A stretch of DNA of 64,000 nt from DATKSS01 sp035468355 (GTDB lineage Bacteria > Chloroflexota > Dormibacteria > Dormibacterales > Dormibacteraceae), in NCBI GenBank assembly GCA_035468355.1, contig DATITA010000182.1, forward strand, positions 31,090-95,089, read 5' to 3'. The notes below the pieces were generated by a model. It was not told the DNA's origin and did no database searches. It saw only the letters and a list, made by a program, of their open reading frames with translations. A program made the translations under genes and the position numbers. Below are positions 1 to 7,449 of the stretch, piece after piece (position 1 is the first letter of the stretch; each line of letters opens with the position of its first letter).

Positions 1-1
1 C

Positions 2-505
2 GGCTCGGAGGCTGATTTCGATCGCCTCTACCGCAACACGTACAGGCGGATACTCGGCACGCTGATCACACTTCTGGGCGATCGGGCCGCGGCGGAGGAC
101 TGCGCTCAGGACACGTTCGAGCGCGCCTACAAGGGCTGGGGCTCGTGGCGCCCGGACGCACCGGTCGAGGCCTGGCTTCATCGGATCGCCATCAATGTCG
201 CCGTGTCGGACCGCCGGCGCGAGCGGCTGCGCGGGGCCGGCGAGGTGCTCAAGAGGCTCGGGCAGCCGGCGTCACCTCCCGACCCCGCCACGTTCGCTGA
301 AAGCTCGGAGGTGGTCAACGCCATTCGAAAGCTGCCCACCAAGCAGGCCGCGGCTCTGGTCCTGCGCCACTATCACGGCTACAGCAACCGCGAGATTGCC
401 TCAGCGCTGGGGGTGCCCGAACAGACGGTCGCCTCCCGCCTGGGCGCCGCGCGCCGGCAGTTGCAGGTCTCCCTCGCCGAGCTCAGGAAAACCAAGAATG
501 GTTAG
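2..505 (+). CDS. ECF RNA polymerase sigma factor (5' end cut by window)
   Basis: The reading frame is open from the first bases of the window, so the N terminus lies outside. The visible part runs from region 2 (FDRLYRNTYRRILGTL, then AAEDCAQDTFERAY, then AWLHRIAINVA) to region 4 (KLPTKQAAALVLRHYHGYSNREIASALGVPEQTVASRL), the helix-turn-helix that reads the -35 element. It is an extracytoplasmic-function sigma-70 member that would redirect RNA polymerase to a small regulon. The gene 33 bp downstream encodes a single-pass membrane or exported protein, the usual place for a regulatory partner. What signal it answers to cannot be read from the sequence. Confidence 0.9.
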   Translation, partial: GSEADFDRLYRNTYRRILGTLITLLGDRAAAEDCAQDTFERAYKGWGSWRPDAPVEAWLHRIAINVAVSDRRRERLRGAGEVLKRLGQPASPPDPATFAESSEVVNAIRKLPTKQAAALVLRHYHGYSNREIASALGVPEQTVASRLGAARRQLQVSLAELRKTKNG

Positions 506-538
506 TTCGAGCCAGCCCTGCGTTTGTTCTTCCCGTAA

Positions 539-1096
539 ATGAGCGACTTTGAGCGGGAGCTGGAAAACGAGCTGCATCGGATTCTGGATCCGATGACTGC
601 GGTGCCCATCCCGCGTCGGAGAGTCCCGGAATCTGGAGGAGCAATGAAGAAGCTACTGGGTGGGGCTGGGGCCGCGATCGGCCTCAAGGTGCTGTCCGGT
701 TTCGCGGTCGCCGCAGCGGCGGCCACGATCGCGGTGGCGGCTACGGAGGTGGCCACGACCGGCACCCTCAACCCCTTGAACTGGGGTCAGCAGGTGACCC
801 AGCAGGTGAACGCCTGCAAGGTGAGCGCCGAGCGGCTGGGCGTGCATGGCATCGGCCAGTGCGTGGCCTCGTTCGCAAGGACTCATGGCAAGGCGGTCAG
901 CGCCTCGCACAAGCCAACGAACGCAGGCGAGAACGGCGACGGCAAGGACAAGGGCGACGGCAAGGACAAGGGCCACGCCAAGGACAAGACCACTGTTCAC
1001 GGCAACTCGGGCCACGGCAACGGCAGCGGCGCGGGCAACTCCGGCGGCACTCCGCCGAAGCACACGACCGAGCCACCTGCGGGGCAGGTGTCGTAA
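539..1096 (+). CDS. Membrane-anchored or exported protein downstream of ECF sigma factor
   Basis: 185 aa. Residues 1-35 are charged (FERELENELHRILDP), residues about 40-70 form one hydrophobic Ala-rich segment, and the rest is outside-type sequence ending in a Gly/Lys/Asp/His/Asn low-complexity tail with GDGKDKG repeats. Two Cys lie in the middle (VNACKV, IGQCVASF). Gene order suggests a partner or target of the preceding sigma factor, but no anti-sigma zinc motif is visible. An in-frame ATG at 644 has a strong GGAGGA ribosome site; starting there would remove the charged N terminus and leave a signal-peptide-like start. I keep 539 because the upstream residues look coding. Function unknown. 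Confidence 0.7.
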   Translation: MSDFERELENELHRILDPMTAVPIPRRRVPESGGAMKKLLGGAGAAIGLKVLSGFAVAAAAATIAVAATEVATTGTLNPLNWGQQVTQQVNACKVSAERLGVHGIGQCVASFARTHGKAVSASHKPTNAGENGDGKDKGDGKDKGHAKDKTTVHGNSGHGNGSGAGNSGGTPPKHTTEPPAGQVS

Positions 1097-1135
1097 CGAT
1101 GACCTGGCTCGTTAGATAGAACCCCTTCCTCTCGT

Positions 1136-1172
1136 GGGGCCGGGCCAGCGTTTGGCTCGGTCCCTTTCTTTT
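1136..1172 (+). terminator. Intrinsic terminator of the sigma-factor operon
   Basis: An 11-bp stem with two G-U pairs (1136-1146 with 1154-1164) and a 7-nt loop is followed directly by TTTCTTTT on the plus strand. It lies 40 bp past the last gene of the operon. A second perfect 8-bp hairpin (1174-1181 with 1192-1199) follows and may back it up between this operon and convergent cysS. Confidence 0.7.
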
Positions 1173-1215
1173 GCCCGCCGAGTTTCTAGTTTCGGCGGGG
1201 CTATCCCAGCGCCGG

Positions 1216-2619
1216 CTATCGAGATGAGCGGCCGTCGACCTTCCAGGATTGGCCAGTCGCGGTGTCGGTCACAGCGACTCCGATGGCAGCCAGCTCCTCG
1301 CGCAGGCGGTCTGAGGTCGCAAAGTCCTTGGCGGCGCGCGCGCTCTCACGCCGGGACAGCAGCTCGGCAGCGCCCTCCGGGAGGTCCGCCTCCGGGCTCG
1401 ACCGGCCGAGGTCCAGTCCGAGCACCTGGTCCCAGGACAGCAGCAGCCTGGCCTTGACGGCGGGTGCGGCGTCCGACCGGGTCAGCTCGGCGACGAGCGC
1501 CATCGATGCCGGAAGGTCGAGGTCGTCGGCCAGCGCGGCCTTGAACCTTTGGTCCCACGAAGCATCCCCTTCTCCGGCACCGCCCAAGCGTGACCAATCG
1601 GCCACGCGCTCTCGCAACTGCCGGAGCGCGCGGTCGGCGCCGGCAAGGCCCTCGGTGCTGAAGTTGAGCTTGGTGCGGTACTTCGCCTGCAGGGCGAGAT
1701 AGCGAAACGCGAGCGGGTCGAAACCCTGCTCCTCGAGCTCGGTGACTCGAAAGAAGTTGCCGGCGGACTTCGCCATCCTCGCGCCGGCGAGCATCAGCAG
1801 GCCGCCGTGCATCCACAGGCTCACCACGCGGTGGCCGGTCACGCCCTCGGACTGCGCGATCTCGGCCTCGTGGTGCGGGAACACGTTGTCTGCGCCCCCG
1901 GTGTGGATGTCGAATCGCTCGCCGAGCAGCGTCATCGACATGGCCGAGCATTCGATGTGCCAGCCGGGAAATCCGGGTCCCCACGGGCTGGGCCAGACCT
2001 GGAGCCGGTGCTCCCCCGCCCCCTTCCACAGCGTGAAATCGCCAGGATGCCGCTTCCGCGGATCGACCTCGCCGCGCGAGCCTGCCAGCAGCTTGTCGGT
2101 CGAGTTGCCGGACAGCTTCCCATACTCGGAGAAGCTGGCGATGTCGAAGTAGACAGTCCCCTCGACCTCGTACGCATGGCCCTTCTCGATGAGCTTTTCG
2201 ATCAGCTCGACCATCTGCGGGATGTATTCGCTCGCATGCGGGTACGCCGCTGCGCGGCGGATGTTGAGCTTGGCGGCGTCGGCCATGAACGCCGACGTGT
2301 AGTAAGCGGCGATCTCCTCGGGAGATTTCTTCTCCAGCCGAGCCGATACGAGCATCTTGTCTTCGCCGCGGTCGAACGTGTCGTCGACGAGGTGGCCGAC
2401 GTCCGTGATGTTCATCACCTGCTCGGTCCGGTAGCCGAGGTACTCGAGGCTGCGGCACAGCAGGTCGGGGAGCATGAAGGTGCGCAGGTTCCCGACGTGC
2501 ACGTAGCGGTACACGGTGGGACCGCACGAATAGATGCGCACGGCGCCCGCACGCAGGGGCTTCAGCTCGTCCTTGCGGCGGGTGAAGGTGTTGTAGAGGC
2601 TGATCTCCGGCAAGTCCAT
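1216..2619 (-). CDS. cysS: Cysteinyl-tRNA synthetase
   Basis: 467 aa, normal length for the family. Class I aminoacyl-tRNA synthetase that charges tRNA-Cys in the cytoplasm. The N terminus carries the zinc ligand Cys32 in SCGPTVY and the HIGH-type motif HVGN at 41-44. Further zinc ligands lie in HIECSAM (Cys224) and FPHHEAE (about 249-253). The KMSKS loop reads RMAKS at 281-285. The mycothiol ligase MshC is a relative, but the full-length C-terminal anticodon-binding region argues for CysS. The start codon lies only 13 bp from the start of the divergent MoeA-like gene. Confidence 0.96.
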   Translation of the reverse strand: MDLPEISLYNTFTRRKDELKPLRAGAVRIYSCGPTVYRYVHVGNLRTFMLPDLLCRSLEYLGYRTEQVMNITDVGHLVDDTFDRGEDKMLVSARLEKKSPEEIAAYYTSAFMADAAKLNIRRAAAYPHASEYIPQMVELIEKLIEKGHAYEVEGTVYFDIASFSEYGKLSGNSTDKLLAGSRGEVDPRKRHPGDFTLWKGAGEHRLQVWPSPWGPGFPGWHIECSAMSMTLLGERFDIHTGGADNVFPHHEAEIAQSEGVTGHRVVSLWMHGGLLMLAGARMAKSAGNFFRVTELEEQGFDPLAFRYLALQAKYRTKLNFSTEGLAGADRALRQLRERVADWSRLGGAGEGDASWDQRFKAALADDLDLPASMALVAELTRSDAAPAVKARLLLSWDQVLGLDLGRSSPEADLPEGAAELLSRRESARAAKDFATSDRLREELAAIGVAVTDTATGQSWKVDGRSSR

Positions 2620-2632
2620 ATGCTCTCAACTA
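2619..2632 (+). promoter_or_regulatory. Short divergent start region of cysS and the MoeA-like gene
   Basis: Only 13 bp separate the two start codons. On the plus strand TATGCT (2619-2624) lies 8 nt before ATG 2633, fitting a leaderless or near-leaderless transcript. The minus-strand candidate TAGTTG (7 nt before the cysS ATG) is weaker. Prediction only. Confidence 0.35.
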
Positions 2633-3625
2633 ATGAAAGCACTGCGGTTGGACGGCGTCTCGGCGACCGCCGCGGACATCTCGGGCCGCGTGCTCGTGCA
2701 CGACCTCGGCCCGGACCTGCGCAAGGGGACCATCCTGGGCGAGCAGCACCTGGAGCGTGTGCGGCAGAGCGGCGAGGTCCACCTGGTGGTGCTGGAGCCG
2801 GGCGACCTCCACGAGGACGAGGCCGCCCGCCGGCTGGCCGCCGCACTCTCCTCCCCCGGTCTCGAGGCCACGCCTCCGGTCCAGAGCCAGTCGCGGCTCG
2901 TAGCTACCCACCGAGGCCTGGTGCGTGTGCACGCGACCGCGGTTGATGCGGTCAATGCGCTCGGCTACGTCTCGGTCTTCACCCTCATGGACGGGCAGGC
3001 CGTCGCCCAAGGCGAGGAGGTCGCCGGCTGCAAGGTGACACCGGTCGCCGTCCCCGGACACCTCGTGGAGGAGGTGGAGCGGCTCTGCCGGGAGAAGGGC
3101 CCGGTCGTCGAGCTGCTCGGGTTCCGACCACTCAAGACCTTCGTCGTCGCGACCGAACGCCTCAAGCCGAAAGCTCGAGAGCTGTTCCGCTCCGCGGTGA
3201 CGGCGAAGCTGGGCTGGTACGGCGCCGAGCTGGTCGGCGTGCGCGAGCTGCCGCGGACCGCCAAGGACGTGGCGGCCGCGTACGAGGAAGCCAGGCGCCT
3301 GGGGGCGCAACTGGTGCTGTTCGCGGGCGCGTCCGCGATCGATCCCCTCGACCCCGCCTACGCAGAGCTCGCCAATGCGGGCGGCGAGCTCCTGCAGCTG
3401 GGCGCGCCCATGCACCCGGGAAGCATGCTGTGGCTCGGACGTCTCGATCGCACGGTGGTGGTCGGGGTGGCCTCGTGCGCGGGTTTCGGCCGCAACAGCT
3501 CGCTCGACCTTCTACTTCCGTTCGTCTTCGCCTACGGCCGCGCTGACGCCAACGATCTCCTGCGACTGGGCCACGGCGGGCTCATCGAATCGGCCGCCGG
3601 CCGGCGCTTCCCGCCCTATTCGTGA
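2633..3625 (+). CDS. MoeA/MogA-like molybdopterin-binding protein
   Basis: 330 aa. The C-terminal half (about 190-330) has the MoCF_biosynth fold pattern: a segment ending in LVLFAGASAIDPLDP, then LGAPMHPGSMLWLGRL, recalling the molybdopterin and metal-handling region of MoeA (GAP.HPG). The N-terminal part (1-170) has the LGPDLRKGTILGEQHL segment seen in related stand-alone proteins. It may handle molybdopterin or a related cofactor, but other molybdenum-cofactor genes are not nearby, so the substrate is open. It is divergent from cysS. Confidence 0.7.
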   Translation: MKALRLDGVSATAADISGRVLVHDLGPDLRKGTILGEQHLERVRQSGEVHLVVLEPGDLHEDEAARRLAAALSSPGLEATPPVQSQSRLVATHRGLVRVHATAVDAVNALGYVSVFTLMDGQAVAQGEEVAGCKVTPVAVPGHLVEEVERLCREKGPVVELLGFRPLKTFVVATERLKPKARELFRSAVTAKLGWYGAELVGVRELPRTAKDVAAAYEEARRLGAQLVLFAGASAIDPLDPAYAELANAGGELLQLGAPMHPGSMLWLGRLDRTVVVGVASCAGFGRNSSLDLLLPFVFAYGRADANDLLRLGHGGLIESAAGRRFPPYS

Positions 3626-3695
3626 AAGCGCGGGTGAGGACAGATGTCGCGCGCAAGCGCGTTAAGGATGGGCCTCACTGATTGCTCCCCCGCGG

Positions 3696-3731
3696 AGCCC
3701 CCTCCTCTCCTGTGCCACGCTAGGAGGGGCT
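3696..3731. terminator. Possible hairpin between convergent genes
   Basis: AGCCCCCTCCT (3696-3706) can pair with AGGAGGGGCT (3722-3731) with one bulged C. It lies between the convergent MoeA-like and DUF309 genes. The T-tract is weak (CTTT), so activity as a terminator is uncertain. Nothing else is seen in the 163-bp gap. Confidence 0.35.
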
Positions 3732-3788
3732 TTGAAGGTGGACGCGGGCTCGCGGCCGGGCTGAACCCGGCCTGGAGGCCACTCTCTC

Positions 3789-4133
3789 TTATTCGTAGGT
3801 GATGACCGGCATGCTCAGCTCCGGCCAACCGGAGGCGGCCAACGCCGCGAGGCAGCCGTCGACGGCTGCCACCAGGGGCGCCAATCGGACGCCCATGTGC
3901 GCCGGAAGATAAGGACGCAGGTAGTCCGACCCACCGCGCCACTTGTTCACCGCCCCACGGCGGTTCCTGCGGCCGTAATGGAGGCAGCCGGCGGCCACCT
4001 GGATCAGGCCCTTGTAGAAGCCACTGTCCGGCCCTCGGCGGTCCGGCGTCCATGCGCGCTCCCAGACCTCGTGCGCATCCCAGTAGCTTCCCGCGTTAAA
4101 AAGCTCGATCCCCTCCGCCAGGAGCGGCTTCAT
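3789..4133 (-). CDS. DUF309 domain protein
   Basis: 114 aa. Matches the small helical DUF309 pattern: an N-terminal EGIELFNAGSYWDAHEVWERAW stretch, the core of the family signature, followed by FYKGLIQVAAGCLHYGRRN. Molecular function is unknown for the family. Start chosen at ATG 4133, because upstream codons run into the divergent HD-domain gene whose GTG is 15 bp away. An upstream in-frame GTG is possible. Cytoplasmic, with no signal or membrane segment. Confidence 0.8.
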   Translation of the reverse strand: MKPLLAEGIELFNAGSYWDAHEVWERAWTPDRRGPDSGFYKGLIQVAAGCLHYGRRNRRGAVNKWRGGSDYLRPYLPAHMGVRLAPLVAAVDGCLAALAASGWPELSMPVITYE

Positions 4134-4136
4134 GGT

Positions 4137-4143
4137 GATAATC
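4137..4143 (+). promoter_or_regulatory. -10-like element of the HD-domain gene, overlapping a minus-strand candidate
   Basis: GATAAT at 4137-4142 lies 6 nt before GTG 4149, the spacing expected for a leaderless start. On the minus strand the overlapping hexamer GATTAT (4143-4138) lies 4 nt before the DUF309 ATG. Prediction from position and composition only. Confidence 0.45.
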
Positions 4144-4148
4144 GCCAC

Positions 4149-5537
4149 GTGAGCGAGCCCCAGTCCGAGTACTCGCGCGTCAACCTCTCGAGCGATCCCA
4201 TCTATGGATACCTTCGCATCACGAAAGGGGGCGCGCGCGGGGTGGCCGGTCGCGCGTCGGAGCAAGACCTGGTCGACCACGCGTGGCTGCAGCGGCTGCG
4301 CCGCATCCACCAGCTGCAGAGCGCATGGTGGGTGTTCGCCACCGCGGAGCACTCCCGCTTCCAGCACGCCCTCGGGGCGATGCACCTGGCCGGGGAGTGG
4401 GCGCGACATCTGCATCCGACGCTCGCCGCCGCCTGCCACGGGACGCCCTCGCCGCAGCTCGTGGAGGAGACGATGCGTATGGCGGGCCTGCTGCACGACG
4501 TCGGGCATGGCCCGTTCGGCCATTTCTTCGACGAGAACTACCTGGACACCTGGGGCATAGACCACGAGGTCGTCGGCCGTGCGCTCATCACCGGCCCGCT
4601 CGGCGAGCTGATCGCGGGCCTCGGCGCGTCGCCGGTGGCGGACTTCGAACCTGGCGAGCGGATCGACCCACGGTGGGTCGCCTACTTGATCTCGTCGGCC
4701 GACATGGCGGCCTTCACGCCCCCCGCGTGGGTCGCGGCGCTACAGCCGGCCATGGTCGGCGCGTACTCGGCCGACAACATGGATTACGTCCCGCGGGATT
4801 CCTACATATGCGGGGTGTCGACAGGGCCGGTCGACGTCCAGCGCATCGTCCACTACTCGTTCATCTCAGAACGCGGCCTCACCCTCCACTCGCATGCCGC
4901 GGAAGCGCTCTACATGTTCCTCAACGCCCGCCTGTACCTCTACCACCAGGTGTATTTCCACCGCACCGTGAGGCGGATCGACCTCCAGCTGCGCGAGGTT
5001 TTCCGCCCTACGCTGGACCGCCTCATCGGCGGCAACCCGCTTCAGAACCTCGATCGGTTCGCGGCTGTGACCGAGTGGTCGATGCTGTCCGACGTCGACC
5101 GGTGGGCCCGCGGCGATGGCGATGCCGAGCAGCGGGAGCTGGGGGCCGCGTGGGCGGCGGTCGTGGCGCGCAAGCTGAAATGGAAGCTGATCTACCAGGG
5201 CCACTCGGACGCGCGCGACATCCCGAGCGGCGCCCTAAGCGTCTCAAGGGACCAGTTCGCGGCCGAGCTGCGTGAGCATCTCCCGGCGAAAGTTCGCGAC
5301 ATGGTGTTCGAGGTCGACGTCGCCGCGCAGGAATCGCGCGCCTTCAACCCGATGAACGAGACCGCCGACATCCTTTTCTACGAACCCCTGGAGGACCGCT
5401 ACCAGCAGAGTCGGGTGCTAGACCTGTTCAAGCGGCTTCCGGTGCGCATGGCCTTGTTCCGCATCTTCGCCCACGACGAGACCCATCGCGACGCGCTGAT
5501 CAAGGCTGCCAACAAAGTGCTCGGCTTGAGCGGCTAG
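4149..5537 (+). CDS. HD-superfamily phosphohydrolase (dGTPase/SAMHD1-like)
   Basis: 462 aa from GTG. HD-domain metal ligands are visible: RFQHALGAMHLAG near the N terminus, then the diagnostic GLLHDVGHGPFGHFF motif and IDHEVVGRALI. This is the COG1078 type, related to dNTP triphosphohydrolases. A later YSADNMDYVPRDSYICG segment also fits the family. It probably hydrolyses a phosphorylated nucleotide, but the substrate is not known. Start chosen at GTG 4149 because the preceding frame runs antisense through DUF309 and a GATAAT hexamer sits 6 nt upstream. Confidence 0.88.
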   Translation: MSEPQSEYSRVNLSSDPIYGYLRITKGGARGVAGRASEQDLVDHAWLQRLRRIHQLQSAWWVFATAEHSRFQHALGAMHLAGEWARHLHPTLAAACHGTPSPQLVEETMRMAGLLHDVGHGPFGHFFDENYLDTWGIDHEVVGRALITGPLGELIAGLGASPVADFEPGERIDPRWVAYLISSADMAAFTPPAWVAALQPAMVGAYSADNMDYVPRDSYICGVSTGPVDVQRIVHYSFISERGLTLHSHAAEALYMFLNARLYLYHQVYFHRTVRRIDLQLREVFRPTLDRLIGGNPLQNLDRFAAVTEWSMLSDVDRWARGDGDAEQRELGAAWAAVVARKLKWKLIYQGHSDARDIPSGALSVSRDQFAAELREHLPAKVRDMVFEVDVAAQESRAFNPMNETADILFYEPLEDRYQQSRVLDLFKRLPVRMALFRIFAHDETHRDALIKAANKVLGLSG

Positions 5538-5827
5538 TAGTCGTCGCCTCCGCCGAAGTCGTCACCACCCCCGAAATCATCCCCGCCCCCGCCGAAGTCA
5601 TCCCCGCCGCCCCCGAAATCGTCTCCGCCCCCGAAGTCTTCACCGCCGCCGAAACCGTCGTCGCCCCCGCCCGCGTCATCGGAGCGCACCGTGGCGAAGG
5701 TCGAGACGAGGCGCTGAAGCCCCTTCTTGCCGCAGTGCGGGCAGGCCGGGTCGGCCGACGAGTAGCTGCCGAGCAGCGCCGACGAGCGCTTGCCGCAGTC
5801 GTCGCAGCGGTACTCGTAGATAGGCAC
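5534..5827 (-). CDS. FmdB-family zinc ribbon protein with Gly-Asp repeat tail
   Basis: 97 aa from GTG. Residues 1-42 match the FmdB/CxxC_CXXC_SSSS regulatory-protein family: PIYEYRCDDCGK with Cys8/Cys11 and CPHC with Cys29/Cys32 for one zinc. Residues 51-97 are an acidic low-complexity tail made of six to seven GGGDDF or GGGGDDF units, ending in DDY. Such tails occur in the family but this one is long relative to the domain. Role unknown. The last bases overlap the end of the convergent HD-domain gene. Confidence 0.85.
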   Translation of the reverse strand: MPIYEYRCDDCGKRSSALLGSYSSADPACPHCGKKGLQRLVSTFATVRSDDAGGGDDGFGGGEDFGGGDDFGGGGDDFGGGGDDFGGGDDFGGGDDY

Positions 5828-5830
5828 GCA

Positions 5831-5840
5831 TAGGATTATC
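5831..5840. promoter_or_regulatory. Bidirectional overlapping -10 elements (fmdB-like / PLP dehydratase)
   Basis: The two start codons are 16 bp apart. On plus, TAGGAT (5831-5836) stands exactly 7 nt before ATG 5844. On minus, GATAAT (5840-5835) stands exactly 7 nt before GTG 5827. The two hexamers overlap by two bases, so one melted region could serve both genes, each giving a nearly leaderless mRNA. Confidence 0.55.
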
Positions 5841-5843
5841 CGG

Positions 5844-6752
5844 ATGATCGAGATCCAGCGCATTCGCGCCGCTGCCGATCGGGCGCGCTCGCACGTGCTG
5901 AGGACGCCCCTGGTCCCGGTGGAGGGGGCATTGCTCAAGCTCGAATGCCTGCAGCCGACGGGCAGCTTCAAGGTGCGCGGGTTCTTCGCCGCCGCCCTTC
6001 TGCTTCCGCATGAGCGCCTGCGTCAGGGCCTGATCACGGTGAGCGCCGGCAACGCGGCACAGGCCTGCGCCTACGTGGCACGCGAGCTCGGCGTCCCCTG
6101 TCGAGTCGTGATGTATGACACCGCTCCGCCGCCGAAGGTCGAGGGGGTCAAGCGGTGGGGCGGAGTTCCGATCCCGATGCCGCGCGACGAAATGCTGCGC
6201 TGGATGGCCGATGAGCGCTGGCACGGCGAGCCGGAGTCTTTCATCCACCCTTTCGCCGACCCGGAGGTGATGGCCGGGCATGGGGGCCTTGGGCTCGAGC
6301 TGCTGGAGGACGTCCCCGATCTTGCCCGGGTCCTGGTCCCCGTGGGGGGTGGCGGGCTGGTCGGCGGCGTGGCGTCCGCGATCAAAGCGCTGCGGCCGGA
6401 GGTCGAGGTCATCGGAGTCCAGTCCGACGGCTATCCCTTGTGGACCCGCAGCCTCGAGGCGGGAGGCCTTGTTGCGATCAAGCCCGAGACGATCGCGGAC
6501 GGCACGACCGCCCCGTTCGATACGCGGATGTTCGAGCTCTTGAAACAGTGCGTCGACCGATGGCTTACGGTTCCCGAGCCGCGCCTGAGGGCGGCTGTGC
6601 CGCAGATCGCATCAACGGCCAAGGTGGTCGCCGAAGGGGCGGGAGCGCTCGCCTACGCCGCGCTCGAGCAGCTGGAGCCCGGACCGCGGACCGTGGCCGT
6701 GGTCAGCGGAGGCAACATCGACCCGAAGCTGCTGGCGGCTCTGCTCAGCTGA
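5844..6752 (+). CDS. PLP-dependent threonine/serine dehydratase-like enzyme
   Basis: 302 aa, fold-type II PLP enzyme. The Schiff-base lysine is Lys43 in the QPTGSFKVRG motif. The Asn of SAGNAAQACAY contacts the cofactor, and the phosphate-binding loop is VGGGGLVGG near residues 163-171. There is no C-terminal ACT regulatory domain, so it resembles the short catabolic-type threonine dehydratases or serine racemases rather than biosynthetic IlvA. Likely reaction: L-threonine or L-serine to 2-oxoacid plus ammonia. A threonine aldolase lies nearby on the other strand. Confidence 0.85.
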   Translation: MIEIQRIRAAADRARSHVLRTPLVPVEGALLKLECLQPTGSFKVRGFFAAALLLPHERLRQGLITVSAGNAAQACAYVARELGVPCRVVMYDTAPPPKVEGVKRWGGVPIPMPRDEMLRWMADERWHGEPESFIHPFADPEVMAGHGGLGLELLEDVPDLARVLVPVGGGGLVGGVASAIKALRPEVEVIGVQSDGYPLWTRSLEAGGLVAIKPETIADGTTAPFDTRMFELLKQCVDRWLTVPEPRLRAAVPQIASTAKVVAEGAGALAYAALEQLEPGPRTVAVVSGGNIDPKLLAALLS

Positions 6753-7449
6753 GGGCCGGCGTCACCCGCGTCATTCCCCACGGCCCTTTACGAACGAGCG
6801 CGACCAGCATCCACACGAACAGCGCGGCGCTGGGGATGGCGGTTGCCACCCCGAGCCAGTAGGTCCACGCCGGCATGGTGAACCCCGAGGCGGACGAGAG
6901 GGCCGAGCCGCCCGCGGCGCTGATCAGGTCGACGGGCAGGGAGATTGCGCTGAGACCGAGGAAGACGAGAAGCACGTAGTAGAGCCAGGTCCACCGGTTG
7001 AGCGCCCCGATGACCACCACGAGGCAGATGACGGCGCCGAAGATCGCCGCCACCCAGGTCATCCCGCCGACCATAGAGGTCATGGCCTCGGCGAGGCCAG
7101 GCGGAGGAGGGCTGACAGTCGGATTCAGCTGCTGCTGGCGCTGGATGCTCTGGTTGATCGCCTGGTTCATCGCCTGCGTCATCGGGCCGGCCATCCAGAA
7201 GGGGATCGAGAGCGCATATAGCGCCGACAGTCCGTACCACACGGCCACCGTGAGCTGAAGCGGTCTCGTCCACGAGCTCGGCTGTCGGGTCGTCGTGTGC
7301 GGCTGCTGGTAGGTCATGGCGGAGGGCGCCTGTCCTGTGGGAACCCAGGCGTCGCCGTTCCAGCGGAACCGGCCATCGAGCGACAGCGTGCTGAGCCACT
7401 GCTGGCCGTCCCAGTAGTACATGTCGTCCGGCGAGATCTTCATGCTCAT
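6745..7449 (-). CDS. Membrane protein with N-terminal DUF2510-like Trp segment
   Basis: 234 aa. Residues 1-40 hold paired short Trp motifs (MYYWDGQQWLSTL, FRWNGDAWVPTG), as in DUF2510-type tails. After a Gln/Pro-rich linker come about four hydrophobic segments (around 60-80, 122-142, 150-172 and 198-222). A GAGGAGG ribosome site lies 10 nt before the ATG, and the start overlaps the stop of threonine aldolase (ATGA), so the two are co-translated. No function can be assigned. Confidence 0.75.
   Translation of the reverse strand: MSMKISPDDMYYWDGQQWLSTLSLDGRFRWNGDAWVPTGQAPSAMTYQQPHTTTRQPSSWTRPLQLTVAVWYGLSALYALSIPFWMAGPMTQAMNQAINQSIQRQQQLNPTVSPPPPGLAEAMTSMVGGMTWVAAIFGAVICLVVVIGALNRWTWLYYVLLVFLGLSAISLPVDLISAAGGSALSSASGFTMPAWTYWLGVATAIPSAALFVWMLVALVRKGPWGMTRVTPALS

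Noticed and set aside
4283..5275. 330-codon plus-strand frame overlapping the HD-domain gene
   Set aside because: A frame-shifted shadow of the HD protein, Arg/Pro-rich without motifs.
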